42,710 bases of DNA from a virus, in IMG/VR virus record IMGVR_UViG_3300042691_018254, positions 1 through 42,710 of that record; one strand, written 5' to 3'. Positions 28,596 to 36,444 of the stretch are shown one piece after another (within the stretch, counting starts at the first letter, position 1; every line of letters begins with the position of its first letter). The notes under the pieces were generated by a model. That model ran no database searches. It was not told the origin of the DNA and was given only the letters and a program-made list of their open reading frames with translations. Made by a program: the position numbers and the translations under genes.

Positions 28596-29483
28596 ATGGC
28601 AGGATCAGGAACCACAGCCCTTGCAACAGATGTTAGTACTCCGTATAGCACTGGGTTTAACGTCATGGGCACAGGATCATTAAGCAGAGGCTACGGGCAA
28701 ACTACATTTGGCGATAGCAAAAATGTAGGTGACATTATAACCGCTAACGATTTCAATAATATTCGATTTGATCTTTTGAATGCTAGTGCCCATCAGAATG
28801 GATCAGCAACCGCACTTAGTCTAGCCGGCAATGTTACAGGTGCAGTAATTAATTCTACAGACCCCAGTGCATTTGCCCCATATGCCACAACTATAGACAC
28901 TGACAGATTCAACTGCCATGCATCTAGAAAATCTACGGCAGCAGCTGGCGGCAATTCTAGAACAAGTTCGTGGCTCTACTTTGTAAGTGCTACATATACT
29001 CTTAATTTTTCAAGTGCAGATCAAGCAAGATGGTTTTGGAATGGTGGCGGCCGCATTAGATTTGCCAGTTCTAGAACGGGTGGTGCTGCTTCGGCACAAA
29101 ACGCTTCTTGGAGTAGTCTACTATCGTCTGCAGGTACCCAAGAATTTGGCGGAGCCGCGGTTTATAGTTACGGGACCGGATCTACACAAATATACTATGT
29201 TGCTTCAAGCGCACCATACGCATCAAATACCTATAGTATTTCAGTTACAACTAATGCAGCCGCAGGCTCAGCTACAGCTTTTAATTTTTTGTTATTATGG
29301 ATGGATGCGTATGCTGACCCAAGTCCAGGTAATCCGCCTGCCCCAGAAGACATTGTAGATGGAACATTAAGCTACTCGGTTGAAGTTACTGCTCCTACAG
29401 GAGGTCATGCACTTACTCCTAGTGGTACTTGGGTGCAGTACACCTACTCTAGTTTCTCAGCAGGTGCCATAACAGGCGGATAA
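28596..29483 (+). CDS. Putative tail-associated virion protein, unknown function (295 aa)
   Basis: A Ser/Thr/Gly/Ala-rich beta protein with no signal peptide and no catalytic motif I recognise. Markers are SRGYGQTTFGD and DFNNIRFDLLNASAHQNG near the N-terminus, ARWFWNGGGRIRFASSRTGG near 145-165, and SYSVEVTAPTGG near the C-terminus. I recall similar proteins close to fibre genes in cyanophage-like genomes, where they are called structural. The shared docking module of the neighbouring fibres is absent. It is the last gene of the tail row before the hairpin at 29493. The ribosome site is probably AAGGA just after the preceding stop. Confidence 0.65.
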   Translation: MAGSGTTALATDVSTPYSTGFNVMGTGSLSRGYGQTTFGDSKNVGDIITANDFNNIRFDLLNASAHQNGSATALSLAGNVTGAVINSTDPSAFAPYATTIDTDRFNCHASRKSTAAAGGNSRTSSWLYFVSATYTLNFSSADQARWFWNGGGRIRFASSRTGGAASAQNASWSSLLSSAGTQEFGGAAVYSYGTGSTQIYYVASSAPYASNTYSISVTTNAAAGSATAFNFLLLWMDAYADPSPGNPPAPEDIVDGTLSYSVEVTAPTGGHALTPSGTWVQYTYSSFSAGAITGG

Positions 29484-29492
29484 TATTTTGTG

Positions 29493-29535
29493 CTCCTAAC
29501 ATAGCTGGTAAATAAACTGCTATGTTTATTAGGAG
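29493..29535 (+). promoter_or_regulatory. RNA hairpin that hides the ribosome site of the next gene, with late-promoter-like core in the loop
   Basis: CTCCTAA (29493-29499) pairs with TTAGGAG (29529-29535), and CATAGC (29500-29505) pairs with GCTATG (29519-29524). The result is a 13-pair stem with a four-base bulge and a 13-base loop. The 3' arm contains AGGAG, the only good ribosome site for the GTG start at 29541. There is no following T-run, so it is not an ordinary terminator. The loop holds TAAATA (29509-29514), the core of the T4 late promoter. A start about six bases later would make an RNA without the 5' arm and so with a free ribosome site. Confidence 0.6.
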
Positions 29536-29540
29536 ATTCC

Positions 29541-29891
29541 GTGGACGACAGATTATCTAAGGCTCTTGAGTTTGCCAATTATCGCCAGACTCTAGCCATA
29601 CAAAGAAAAACCCTTAAAGAAAAAATTGCTGCAAAGTTGACCTACGGCCATGCTGGTGGCCTATTCAAAATCAATCGTGAGCTTATTGTATTTGTACAGA
29701 TGCTGATTGATCAAGGTCGTGTAGAAAATGTGCCTTTTATTGATGAAAATGGAAATCCAGTACTGGTAGCTGATCTATACTCTTTTAAAGATGAAATCAT
29801 AGACAGGTACTTTACTGCTACCTATGAATACTATGAAGATTATCAAAAGATTAAATCTAGTAGAACAGTTGAAAAGTTATTGGAACTATGA
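29541..29891 (+). CDS. Conserved small phage protein of unknown function, first gene of the modification cassette
   Basis: A 116-residue, mostly helical protein (RLSKALEFANYRQTLAIQRK, LTYGHAGGLFKINREL, IDRYFTATYEYYEDYQKIK). It starts at GTG with AGGAG five bases upstream, inside the hairpin at 29493. Similar short proteins occur in T4-like aquatic phages, but I know no function. There is no membrane segment or catalytic motif; charged helices suggest a coiled-coil or adaptor protein. Its stop overlaps the next start (ATGA), so it is coupled to the glycosyltransferase-like gene downstream. It is also worth considering as a late regulatory or scaffold protein. Confidence 0.7.
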   Translation: MDDRLSKALEFANYRQTLAIQRKTLKEKIAAKLTYGHAGGLFKINRELIVFVQMLIDQGRVENVPFIDENGNPVLVADLYSFKDEIIDRYFTATYEYYEDYQKIKSSRTVEKLLEL

Positions 29892-30748
29892 CTCAAGGCG
29901 TACTAATATTTGCTCATAATAGTCCCAATGTTGACTACGGACTTATGGCCACAATTGCCGGCGGACTAGCCAAGAAGAATCTAGGTGTTCCTGTGAGTTT
30001 GGTTACAGATTCTGGTACATTAGCGTGGCTACAAGAGTCTGGTACAATCTCTAAAGCAAGAGATGTCTTTGATCAAATTATAGAAGTAGCTCGTCCTTAC
30101 ACTAAGAATGTAAGAAATTTACATGACGGATTTGAAAGCAAAGTTATTCCATTTATAAATTCAAATAGATACAGCGTGTGGGAACTTAGTCCTTATAATC
30201 AAACTCTGATGATAGACAGCGACTACCTAATTTTTTCCAACAAGTTAAATGAGTATTGGTCAGTAGATGCGCCAGTAATGATGGGGCACAGCATGACAGA
30301 CCTCACAGGTGAGCGCGGAGGTATTCTGGACAGTCGTGTCAGTGAAACCGGCATTCATATGTTCTGGGCCACAACAGTAATGTTTGACAAGAGTGCAGAA
30401 AGCGAGTTCTTTTTTAAACTGGTAGACTTTGTCAAAGACAACTATGTTTACTATGCAGATCTGTTCCGTTTTAATTCCAAGCAGTTTAGAAATGACATTG
30501 CTTTCAGTGTTGCTAAACACATCATGAATGGATTTGAAACTGAGTTTGCTTACACTCTACCACCTATTCTTACAGTATTTGACAAAGACATTTTACATAC
30601 AGTTGACGGCGACAGATTGACATTCCTAGTCAGCCAACCACATGATGTTGCAGATTTTTGGGCTGCTACAACCAAAGGTGCTGATGTTCATATTATGAAT
30701 AAACAAAGCATAATTAGAAATGCAGACAGTCTTCTGGAGTTAATATGA
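29888..30748 (+). CDS. GT-A-type glycosyltransferase-like protein 1
   Basis: A 286-residue protein. It opens with a beta-strand typical of GT-A nucleotide-sugar enzymes (QGVLIFAHNSPNVDYG). The metal-binding DxD motif is D110-S-D112 in LMIDSDYLIF, preceded by KNVRNLHDGFESK, a place where GT8-like enzymes keep a Lys/Asn near the donor site. MMGHSMTDL and TGIHMFWATTVMF follow, then a helical part to the C-terminus. Such enzymes move a sugar from a nucleotide donor to an acceptor; neither can be deduced here. There is no signal peptide, so it would act in the cytoplasm. The start overlaps the stop of the previous gene and the stop overlaps the next start, both by four bases. Confidence 0.65.
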   Translation: MTQGVLIFAHNSPNVDYGLMATIAGGLAKKNLGVPVSLVTDSGTLAWLQESGTISKARDVFDQIIEVARPYTKNVRNLHDGFESKVIPFINSNRYSVWELSPYNQTLMIDSDYLIFSNKLNEYWSVDAPVMMGHSMTDLTGERGGILDSRVSETGIHMFWATTVMFDKSAESEFFFKLVDFVKDNYVYYADLFRFNSKQFRNDIAFSVAKHIMNGFETEFAYTLPPILTVFDKDILHTVDGDRLTFLVSQPHDVADFWAATTKGADVHIMNKQSIIRNADSLLELI

Positions 30749-31581
30749 ATTTTGGATACCTAATATTTGTAGCAATCCATCCTGACATAGACTACCTTAA
30801 GTTGGCCTATGCCCTAGCCTTAAGCATTAAGAATACACAAAAGCCAGGATACGATCGAGTAGCATTAGTGATCAATGACAAAACACCAGTTGACGAGTTA
30901 GCTAGCCCTTGGGTATTTGATAAGGTTATAGAGTGGCCCGAACAAAAGTTCTGGGACGGCCGTTCGTGGATGGATCAAATAACACCTTGGGAACACACAG
31001 TTTGTCTAGATGCAGACATGCTGTTCCTTAGAGATTACAGTCACTGGATTGATTACTTTGTAGAAAATACAGATCTATATGTGGCCAACCGTGCGTTCAC
31101 ATTTAGAGGTGAAGTAATTACTAGTGATGCTTACCGTAAGGCATTTACCAAAAATGATTTACCTAACTTGTATTCGATGTGGACATTCTTCAAGAAAGAC
31201 TCGGGTAAAGAGTTTTTTGAATTAGCCCGACAAATTTTTATTAACCCACAGGAATTTAAAAACTTGTATCTAAACAATTATATTCCTAAAGTTGTAGGCA
31301 CAGATGAAGCATTTGCACTAGCAGCTAAGTTGTTAGATATTGATAGTGAAATAGCCTATGCTTTAGATTTTCCTAGGGTAGTACACCTAAAGCCCCAGGT
31401 ACAGAATTGGCCTTGGGACGCAGAGCGTGTGACTGATCAAGCAGGATTTTATCTCAAGGGTAATGGTAGTCTAAAGATTGGCAATTACCAGCAGACTGAC
31501 ATTGTGCATTATGTTGAAAAAGATATTATTACCGATGAACTAGTAAGTATGTTAGAGGAGATAGCATGGAAGAAAAACTAG
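30745..31581 (+). CDS. GT-A-type glycosyltransferase-like protein 2
   Basis: A 278-residue protein, a diverged relative of the preceding gene: GYLIFVAIHPDIDYLKLAYALALS at the start (shown by FGYLIFVAIHP), an Arg/Trp-rich stretch (DGRSWMDQITPWEH) and a DxD motif D89-A-D91 in VCLDADMLFL. The later segment VVGTDEAFALAAKL is the kind of acceptor-side Asp/Glu loop seen in GT8-like folds, and FPRVVHLKPQ...W supplies a conserved His. It is expected to be a soluble, metal-dependent sugar transferase; substrates are unknown. Having two different DxD proteins side by side suggests successive transfers rather than redundancy. Confidence 0.65.
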   Translation: MNFGYLIFVAIHPDIDYLKLAYALALSIKNTQKPGYDRVALVINDKTPVDELASPWVFDKVIEWPEQKFWDGRSWMDQITPWEHTVCLDADMLFLRDYSHWIDYFVENTDLYVANRAFTFRGEVITSDAYRKAFTKNDLPNLYSMWTFFKKDSGKEFFELARQIFINPQEFKNLYLNNYIPKVVGTDEAFALAAKLLDIDSEIAYALDFPRVVHLKPQVQNWPWDAERVTDQAGFYLKGNGSLKIGNYQQTDIVHYVEKDIITDELVSMLEEIAWKKN

Positions 31582-32162
31582 ACCTTGCTCCCTTTGACCA
31601 ATGGATAAAAACTGTAGAAGTTCCTGAAGAAACTTATTTCTTTGAGTTTGATCTTGACGGAAATGTCACAGCATTGCATCCAGGACCAGGCGTTGATCAT
31701 ATCAAAAACAAAATACAAATTGATCTCGATGTTGTGTTAGCTATATATGAAAGGGGTGAAACCCTACGCCACTACAAAGTGGATGTGATTTCTGGTAAAG
31801 TTATAAAAGTAAATCTTGACAGTATAACGGGACTTACTAAAATAGATGATGTACTACACAGAGTTATAGATAAACGTTGGATTAATGTTACTAAACCTGA
31901 TATTGCTATAGAATACAACAGAGAAGAATGTTTATTAACATTTAAGATTAATCCTTTGCTAAAAACTGTAGAATGGCAAGGAGACCAGGACATGATATTT
32001 TTAATAACAGAATATAATGATCCTAACGTGTTACAAGAAATGATTAGTTTTAATGTTAATGAATTAGTAAAGTATCCTCAAAGAATTAATATAAATCTTC
32101 CTAATAAATTTAGCATCTATACACGACGACTTTTTGACAACTACACATTTGAATATCTATGA
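31566..32162 (+). CDS. Unknown protein within the glycosyltransferase cassette (198 aa)
   Basis: No family recognised. Its start overlaps the previous gene by 16 bases, and GAGGAG just upstream gives a strong ribosome site. Its stop overlaps the next start by four bases. The sequence is acidic and beta-rich (YFFEFDLDGNVTALHPGPG, HYKVDVISGKVIKV, LLTFKINPLL), suggesting two small beta-sandwich domains joined near residue 110. There are no cysteine clusters, DxD or membrane segment. Its fixed position between GT-like genes suggests a binding or adaptor partner, perhaps for the acceptor. Confidence 0.6.
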   Translation: MEEKLDLAPFDQWIKTVEVPEETYFFEFDLDGNVTALHPGPGVDHIKNKIQIDLDVVLAIYERGETLRHYKVDVISGKVIKVNLDSITGLTKIDDVLHRVIDKRWINVTKPDIAIEYNREECLLTFKINPLLKTVEWQGDQDMIFLITEYNDPNVLQEMISFNVNELVKYPQRININLPNKFSIYTRRLFDNYTFEYL

Positions 32163-33052
32163 GAACAGTAGAATTTGACATTATCTTTCTTAGTTATGAT
32201 GAGCCTAATGCTGATCAGCACTATGCTGACCTATGTAATAAAGTACCTTGGGCCAAACGCATACACGGAGTAAAAGGTAGTGATGCTGCACATAAAGCCG
32301 CAGCAAGAGCCAGTGACACTGAGTGGTTTATCACTGTAGATGGCGATAACATTGTAGATCCAAAATTCTTTTCGCTTGATATTGATATGAGTAAACCTGA
32401 GATACAGGCATACGGTTGGTGCGGCCGCAACAGAATTAATGGATTAAGATACGGCAACGGTGGACTTAAGATCTGGCGGAAAGACTTTGTGTTGAATATG
32501 AAAACACACGAAGAAAGTACCAGCGATCGTGCCCAGGTTGATTTTTGTTGGGAAAATGGTTATAAAAATTTCCCTAAAGTCTATAGTGAAAGCATAATAA
32601 ATGGTAGTAAATTTCAAGCATGGAGAGCAGGGTTTCGTGAAGGTGTAAAAATGACACTGTTGGATGGTGTACGGGTTCCTGTTGACGAAATAAAACAGCG
32701 TATTTGGTGGCATAATTTACATAGATTAAAAATTTGGTCAACAGTGGGTGCTCACGAGGAACATGGTTCATATGCAATCCACGGAGCAAGATTAGGTCAA
32801 TGGATGGCCAACTGCACTGCTTGGAATTATGTTGATGTTAGAGACTTTGAAATATTAAAAAATATATATAACGAAAATGTCAATCATGACAATCTAGAGC
32901 AAGATATACAAGACTTAGGATACCGTATTAAAAAAGATATGGGTTTTGATTATCCCTATTTAAATGCACAACAAAGCAAGTACACGCTGGATATCTATGA
33001 TGAAGCCATAGACTTGGGTCTAACCTATTATGCGGTGGTAGAAAATGTATGA
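32159..33052 (+). CDS. GT-A-type glycosyltransferase-like protein 3
   Basis: A 297-residue protein. The N-terminus FDIIFLSYDEPNADQHY is followed by VPWAKRIHGVKGSDAAHKAA and the metal-site-like motif D61-G-D63 in FITVDGDNIVD, the usual layout of a GT-A (GT2-like) fold. RINGLRYGNGGLKIW is a conserved loop also present in the next gene, as are FQAWRAGFREGVKM and GSYAIHGARLGQWM. The two are paralogues over this domain. It is cytoplasmic by sequence. The C-terminal 70 residues are helical. I am sure of the fold class and kinship, less sure that it is an active transferase. Start and stop overlap neighbours by four and eight bases. Confidence 0.65.
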   Translation: MRTVEFDIIFLSYDEPNADQHYADLCNKVPWAKRIHGVKGSDAAHKAAARASDTEWFITVDGDNIVDPKFFSLDIDMSKPEIQAYGWCGRNRINGLRYGNGGLKIWRKDFVLNMKTHEESTSDRAQVDFCWENGYKNFPKVYSESIINGSKFQAWRAGFREGVKMTLLDGVRVPVDEIKQRIWWHNLHRLKIWSTVGAHEEHGSYAIHGARLGQWMANCTAWNYVDVRDFEILKNIYNENVNHDNLEQDIQDLGYRIKKDMGFDYPYLNAQQSKYTLDIYDEAIDLGLTYYAVVENV

Positions 33053-35030
33053 CATTTTTTATGTATCAAGAACGCAAGGCAATACTCAAGAATGGCAGTC
33101 AATAAAATCTAAGTACCCCACAGCACAACGACTGGTTAACATTAATTCTTATCAAGAAATAAAATCTAGATCTCTAACAAAAATGTTTTGGGTAATCTGG
33201 GACGATGTTAGACTGGAAGATTCATTTGACCTATTTAATTATCAAGTAACCAAATGGGACGACATGTATGTTCATGTTTTTAAAAATGGAGAACACCATG
33301 ATGGTGTTTGTTTATTTTCTAAAAAAAACACAATAAGTCAACGCGAATTTGATAATAGATTCTTTATAGACAAAAAAGAAATTGATATTGTTGCCAGTTA
33401 TCCAAGATCTTTTAAAACATATACTCCTTTAACATTTGAAGAATATCAACAGATCGAGGACGAAATGTTTTGGATAGTTTGGTCTGAAGTTTCCGTAATC
33501 GACTCGTCGGTATTTAATTTATATTTTAGTCATCACAACAGCTATGACCGTAGAGAAAATCATGTATTTAAAAATTTGTGTAACGATACGGAATCATATC
33601 TAAGCGGCATTATTCTTTGCAGCAAACACAAGCCGTTGTCTAAACGAGAATTTGATCGCAAGTATCTTGTAGATAAAAAAGAACACGATACTGTTGCTAG
33701 CAAATATAGATATCCTCAATATTTCCCTATGTCTTATACAGAGTATCTAGAAATTTGCAATAAAGAAACATCTTCTATGTTTTGGTGTGTGTGGCCTAAT
33801 ATTGAAATTGTAAACAAAAATATTTTTGATCTTTACTTTGATCCATTAGATGGAAAGTACGATTATGATCGAAGTATAAATCATATGTTTAAAAATTCTT
33901 GTAACGGAGTGGAATCTTATTTAAACGGTATTGTATTATTTTCAACCAAAAGCCCAATTACTGAACGAGAGTTTAATCGAAAGTATCTTGTAGATAAAAA
34001 AGAAATAGATGTAGTGGCCAGCAAATATTGTTACCCCAGTTATACTGTCAATTCCTACGATGAATACTTAGAGATTTGTAATAAAGAAACATCGTCTTTA
34101 TTCTGGTGCATATGGCCTGAAATAAACATTGTTGATGATCTTGTGTTTGATTTCTATTTTGATCCCTTAAACGGAAAGTATGATCAGGATAGAACAATGA
34201 ATCATACATTCATGCACAGATTTAATAATGTTGACATTCGTATTAACGGTCTAATGTTGTTATCTAAACATTGCATTATTAGCCGCAAAGAATTTAATCA
34301 TAGATTTTTAATTAACAAAAAAGAACACGATCGAGTGGCGTCAGAGCATTGTGTATATGATGTAGTGTTTATTTCTTACAATGAGCCCAACGCTGATGAT
34401 AATTATGAAAAATTATTAAAACACTGTTCTAGAGCAAAGCGTGTACACGGTATAAAAGGAATTCATGCCGCACATTTTAAAGCAGCTGAGATGTGTAACA
34501 CTGATATGATATGGGTTGTTGATGGCGATGCAATTATTGAAAATGATTTTAATTTTGATCTAGTGATGTCAAGTTATGATTTAGATTGTGTACATGTTTG
34601 GAAAAGTCGTAACCCCATAAACAATCTAGAGTACGGCAATGGCGGTGTAAAATTGTTGCCAAGGCAATTAACATTAAAAATGGATTTTAATACTCCGGAC
34701 ATGACCACTAGTATATCAAATAAATTTAAAGCTATGGATATGATATCAAATACCAATGCATTTAACACTGATGAGTTTTCTACCTGGCGTTCTGCATTTA
34801 GAGAATGTTGTAAATTGGCCAGCGGAATAATCGATAGACAATATCAAGAAGAAACTAAACTACGGTTAGATACATGGTGCTCTGTTGGAGTTGACAAATC
34901 TTTTGGTACATACGCAATTAACGGAGCGCAGGCAGGCAGATTGTACGGCGAAACTAATAAAAATAATCCAGAAGCTCTTAATAAAATTAATGACTTTGAC
35001 TGGCTACAGGAACAGTTTAATGGAATATAA
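33045..35030 (+). CDS. Repeat protein fused to a C-terminal GT-A-like domain (661 aa)
   Basis: Residues about 47-436 are four tandem units of roughly 95-107 residues. Each starts (M/L)FW--W, runs through F-LYFDP--GKYD, H-FKN-CN, G--L-SK and REF--(K/R)(Y/F)L-(D/N)KKE, and ends DxVAS, with starts near 47, 141, 245 and 352. The middle units are closest, so duplication is partly recent. Residues 437-661 are a GT-A-like domain paralogous to the preceding gene: VYDVVFISYNEPNADDNY, AKRVHGIKGIHAAH, D493-G-D495, LEYGNGGVKLLP, FSTWRSAFRECCK, YAINGAQAGRLYG. Within each repeat, W---W--(I/V)-I-(V/L)D aligns roughly with the WVVDGDAIIEN stretch, so the repeats may be worn-down GT-A cores without the metal motif. 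The catalytic domain would then sit on a chain of binding domains. Confidence 0.7.
   Translation: MYDIFYVSRTQGNTQEWQSIKSKYPTAQRLVNINSYQEIKSRSLTKMFWVIWDDVRLEDSFDLFNYQVTKWDDMYVHVFKNGEHHDGVCLFSKKNTISQREFDNRFFIDKKEIDIVASYPRSFKTYTPLTFEEYQQIEDEMFWIVWSEVSVIDSSVFNLYFSHHNSYDRRENHVFKNLCNDTESYLSGIILCSKHKPLSKREFDRKYLVDKKEHDTVASKYRYPQYFPMSYTEYLEICNKETSSMFWCVWPNIEIVNKNIFDLYFDPLDGKYDYDRSINHMFKNSCNGVESYLNGIVLFSTKSPITEREFNRKYLVDKKEIDVVASKYCYPSYTVNSYDEYLEICNKETSSLFWCIWPEINIVDDLVFDFYFDPLNGKYDQDRTMNHTFMHRFNNVDIRINGLMLLSKHCIISRKEFNHRFLINKKEHDRVASEHCVYDVVFISYNEPNADDNYEKLLKHCSRAKRVHGIKGIHAAHFKAAEMCNTDMIWVVDGDAIIENDFNFDLVMSSYDLDCVHVWKSRNPINNLEYGNGGVKLLPRQLTLKMDFNTPDMTTSISNKFKAMDMISNTNAFNTDEFSTWRSAFRECCKLASGIIDRQYQEETKLRLDTWCSVGVDKSFGTYAINGAQAGRLYGETNKNNPEALNKINDFDWLQEQFNGI
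33183..34350 (+). repeat. Four tandem ~95-107-codon protein repeats
   Basis: In-frame repeats beginning near 33183, 33465, 33777 and 34098. They are clear at protein level; at DNA level only short blocks match, such as those encoding LVDKKE and EYLEICNKETSS between units two and four. The first unit is shortest and most diverged. Confidence 0.85.
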
Positions 35031-36444
35031 CCGTAACATAAAAGGTAATGAACTTAAAGAGATTAACGGTAGATATGAATCTCGATATCTTGCCGACGCC
35101 GAACATGTATATAAAGAACTAAACAAAGTTAGCCCTAGTTTTTGTCTTGCTAAGTGGTATAATGTCAGTGTGCATATTCCTACAGGTAAGACCCATAGTT
35201 GTTATCATCCCAGGGCACATCACATACCATTAGACGAAGTAACGATTGATGTAAGTGCATTGCACAACACCAAGTATAAAAAAGATCAACGTAAACAAAT
35301 GCTTGAGGGAATTCGTCCTACAGAATGTAATTTTTGTTGGCAAATTGAAGACAGCGGTACCCAATTAAGTGACCGTGCATATCGTAGCAAGGATGTATAT
35401 GAGCCCGGTCTTATTGAAGAAGCACTTACTATTGAAAATCCCAATCCACGTTATGTAGAAGTAAACTTTAATCAAGCATGTAATTTTAAGTGTTCATATT
35501 GCAGTCCACATCTTAGTACAGCATGGCACAACGATATTCAAACTAACGGAGCCTTCATTTTAAAAGATAGGTGGCATAACGACATTAAATGGATGGAAAG
35601 TCTCAAGATTGATAATGGCCCATCTAATCCATACTTGATAGCCTTCTGGAAATGGTTACCGCAGATATATCCAACACTACATACATTCCGTATGACTGGT
35701 GGCGAACCGTTGATGGATAAAAACACCTTTAAAATGTTTGATTATGTACTCGAGCACCCTAAAGAGGACTTACACCTATCTATAACATCAAATTGCTGTC
35801 CGCCCGGAAATCAGTGGAATAAGTTCATGATATCATTGAAGAAAATCACTGAAAAAAATGCAATTGACCACTTTATGTTATTTTGCAGTTTAGACTCGTG
35901 GGGGGAACAGGCCGAATATATACGCAATGGCATGGATTTTAACATATTATACACCAATATAACTGACTATCTTCAAAATGGTAATAAACATAGTTTGACA
36001 TTTATTGTTACTTTTAATGCGTTGTCGTACACACGATTTTACGAATACATAGAAAATATTTTAAAATTACGCAAACAATTTAACAAAGGTAGACAATTAG
36101 TTTGGTTTGATGTACCACAGTTAATTGATCCAGATTTTTTGAATCCTAAATTACTGCCTCAATTAGTTACTGAGTTAGAACGCACAATCGAGTTTATGAA
36201 ATATAATCCAGAAACCAAATGGAACGAGTTTAAAGGATTTAGCGATTTTGAAATTAGCAAAATTCAAAGACTAATTGATTGGATTAAATCGGATACTGGA
36301 TTTAACAGTGAATTAGCCAAAGAGAATTTTTACTTATTTTTTAGCCAGCAAGACAAGCGTCAAGGCACAAATTTTTTAAATACATTTCCAGAGTTAGAAA
36401 CTTTTTGGAAAGAATGCGAGGCAAAATGCAAGAAAATAGAGTGA
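35020..36444 (+). CDS. Radical SAM enzyme with N-terminal twitch-type cysteine domain, 1
   Basis: The chosen start is ATG 35020 (474 aa), overlapping the previous gene by 11 bases, with AGGA about nine bases upstream. The frame extends further upstream, but only inside the neighbour's reading frame. C154-x3-C158-x2-C161 (CNFKCSYC) is the radical SAM 4Fe-4S motif, and RMTGGEPLM is the GGE SAM-binding motif. Ahead of it lie C42, C61 (SCYHP), C103 and C106 (CNFCW), spaced like an auxiliary cluster site and matching the N-terminal twitch layout of radical SAM proteins known in aquatic phages. The reaction would be a radical step started by 5'-deoxyadenosyl; the substrate is unknown. The C-terminal DKRQGTNFLNTFPE motif is shared with the next gene. 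Confidence 0.85.
   Translation: MEYNRNIKGNELKEINGRYESRYLADAEHVYKELNKVSPSFCLAKWYNVSVHIPTGKTHSCYHPRAHHIPLDEVTIDVSALHNTKYKKDQRKQMLEGIRPTECNFCWQIEDSGTQLSDRAYRSKDVYEPGLIEEALTIENPNPRYVEVNFNQACNFKCSYCSPHLSTAWHNDIQTNGAFILKDRWHNDIKWMESLKIDNGPSNPYLIAFWKWLPQIYPTLHTFRMTGGEPLMDKNTFKMFDYVLEHPKEDLHLSITSNCCPPGNQWNKFMISLKKITEKNAIDHFMLFCSLDSWGEQAEYIRNGMDFNILYTNITDYLQNGNKHSLTFIVTFNALSYTRFYEYIENILKLRKQFNKGRQLVWFDVPQLIDPDFLNPKLLPQLVTELERTIEFMKYNPETKWNEFKGFSDFEISKIQRLIDWIKSDTGFNSELAKENFYLFFSQQDKRQGTNFLNTFPELETFWKECEAKCKKIE

Noticed and set aside
28987-29358. Second plus-strand frame of 123 codons inside the gene at 28596
   Set aside because: It is an out-of-frame shadow of a well-supported gene, low in complexity, with no ribosome site.
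29493-29535. Rho-independent terminator at the fibre/cassette border
   Set aside because: The stem is good, but no T-run follows and the 3' arm is the next gene's ribosome site, so a translational switch fits better.
34885-35019. Longer start for the first radical SAM gene
   Set aside because: The extra 45 codons lie wholly inside the preceding gene and have no homology-like pattern. ATG 35020 has a ribosome site and the usual short overlap.
36405-36425. TTG start for the second radical SAM gene
   Set aside because: TTG is a rare start and a better-placed ATG with GAGG upstream lies at 36426; ATG 36414 remains possible.
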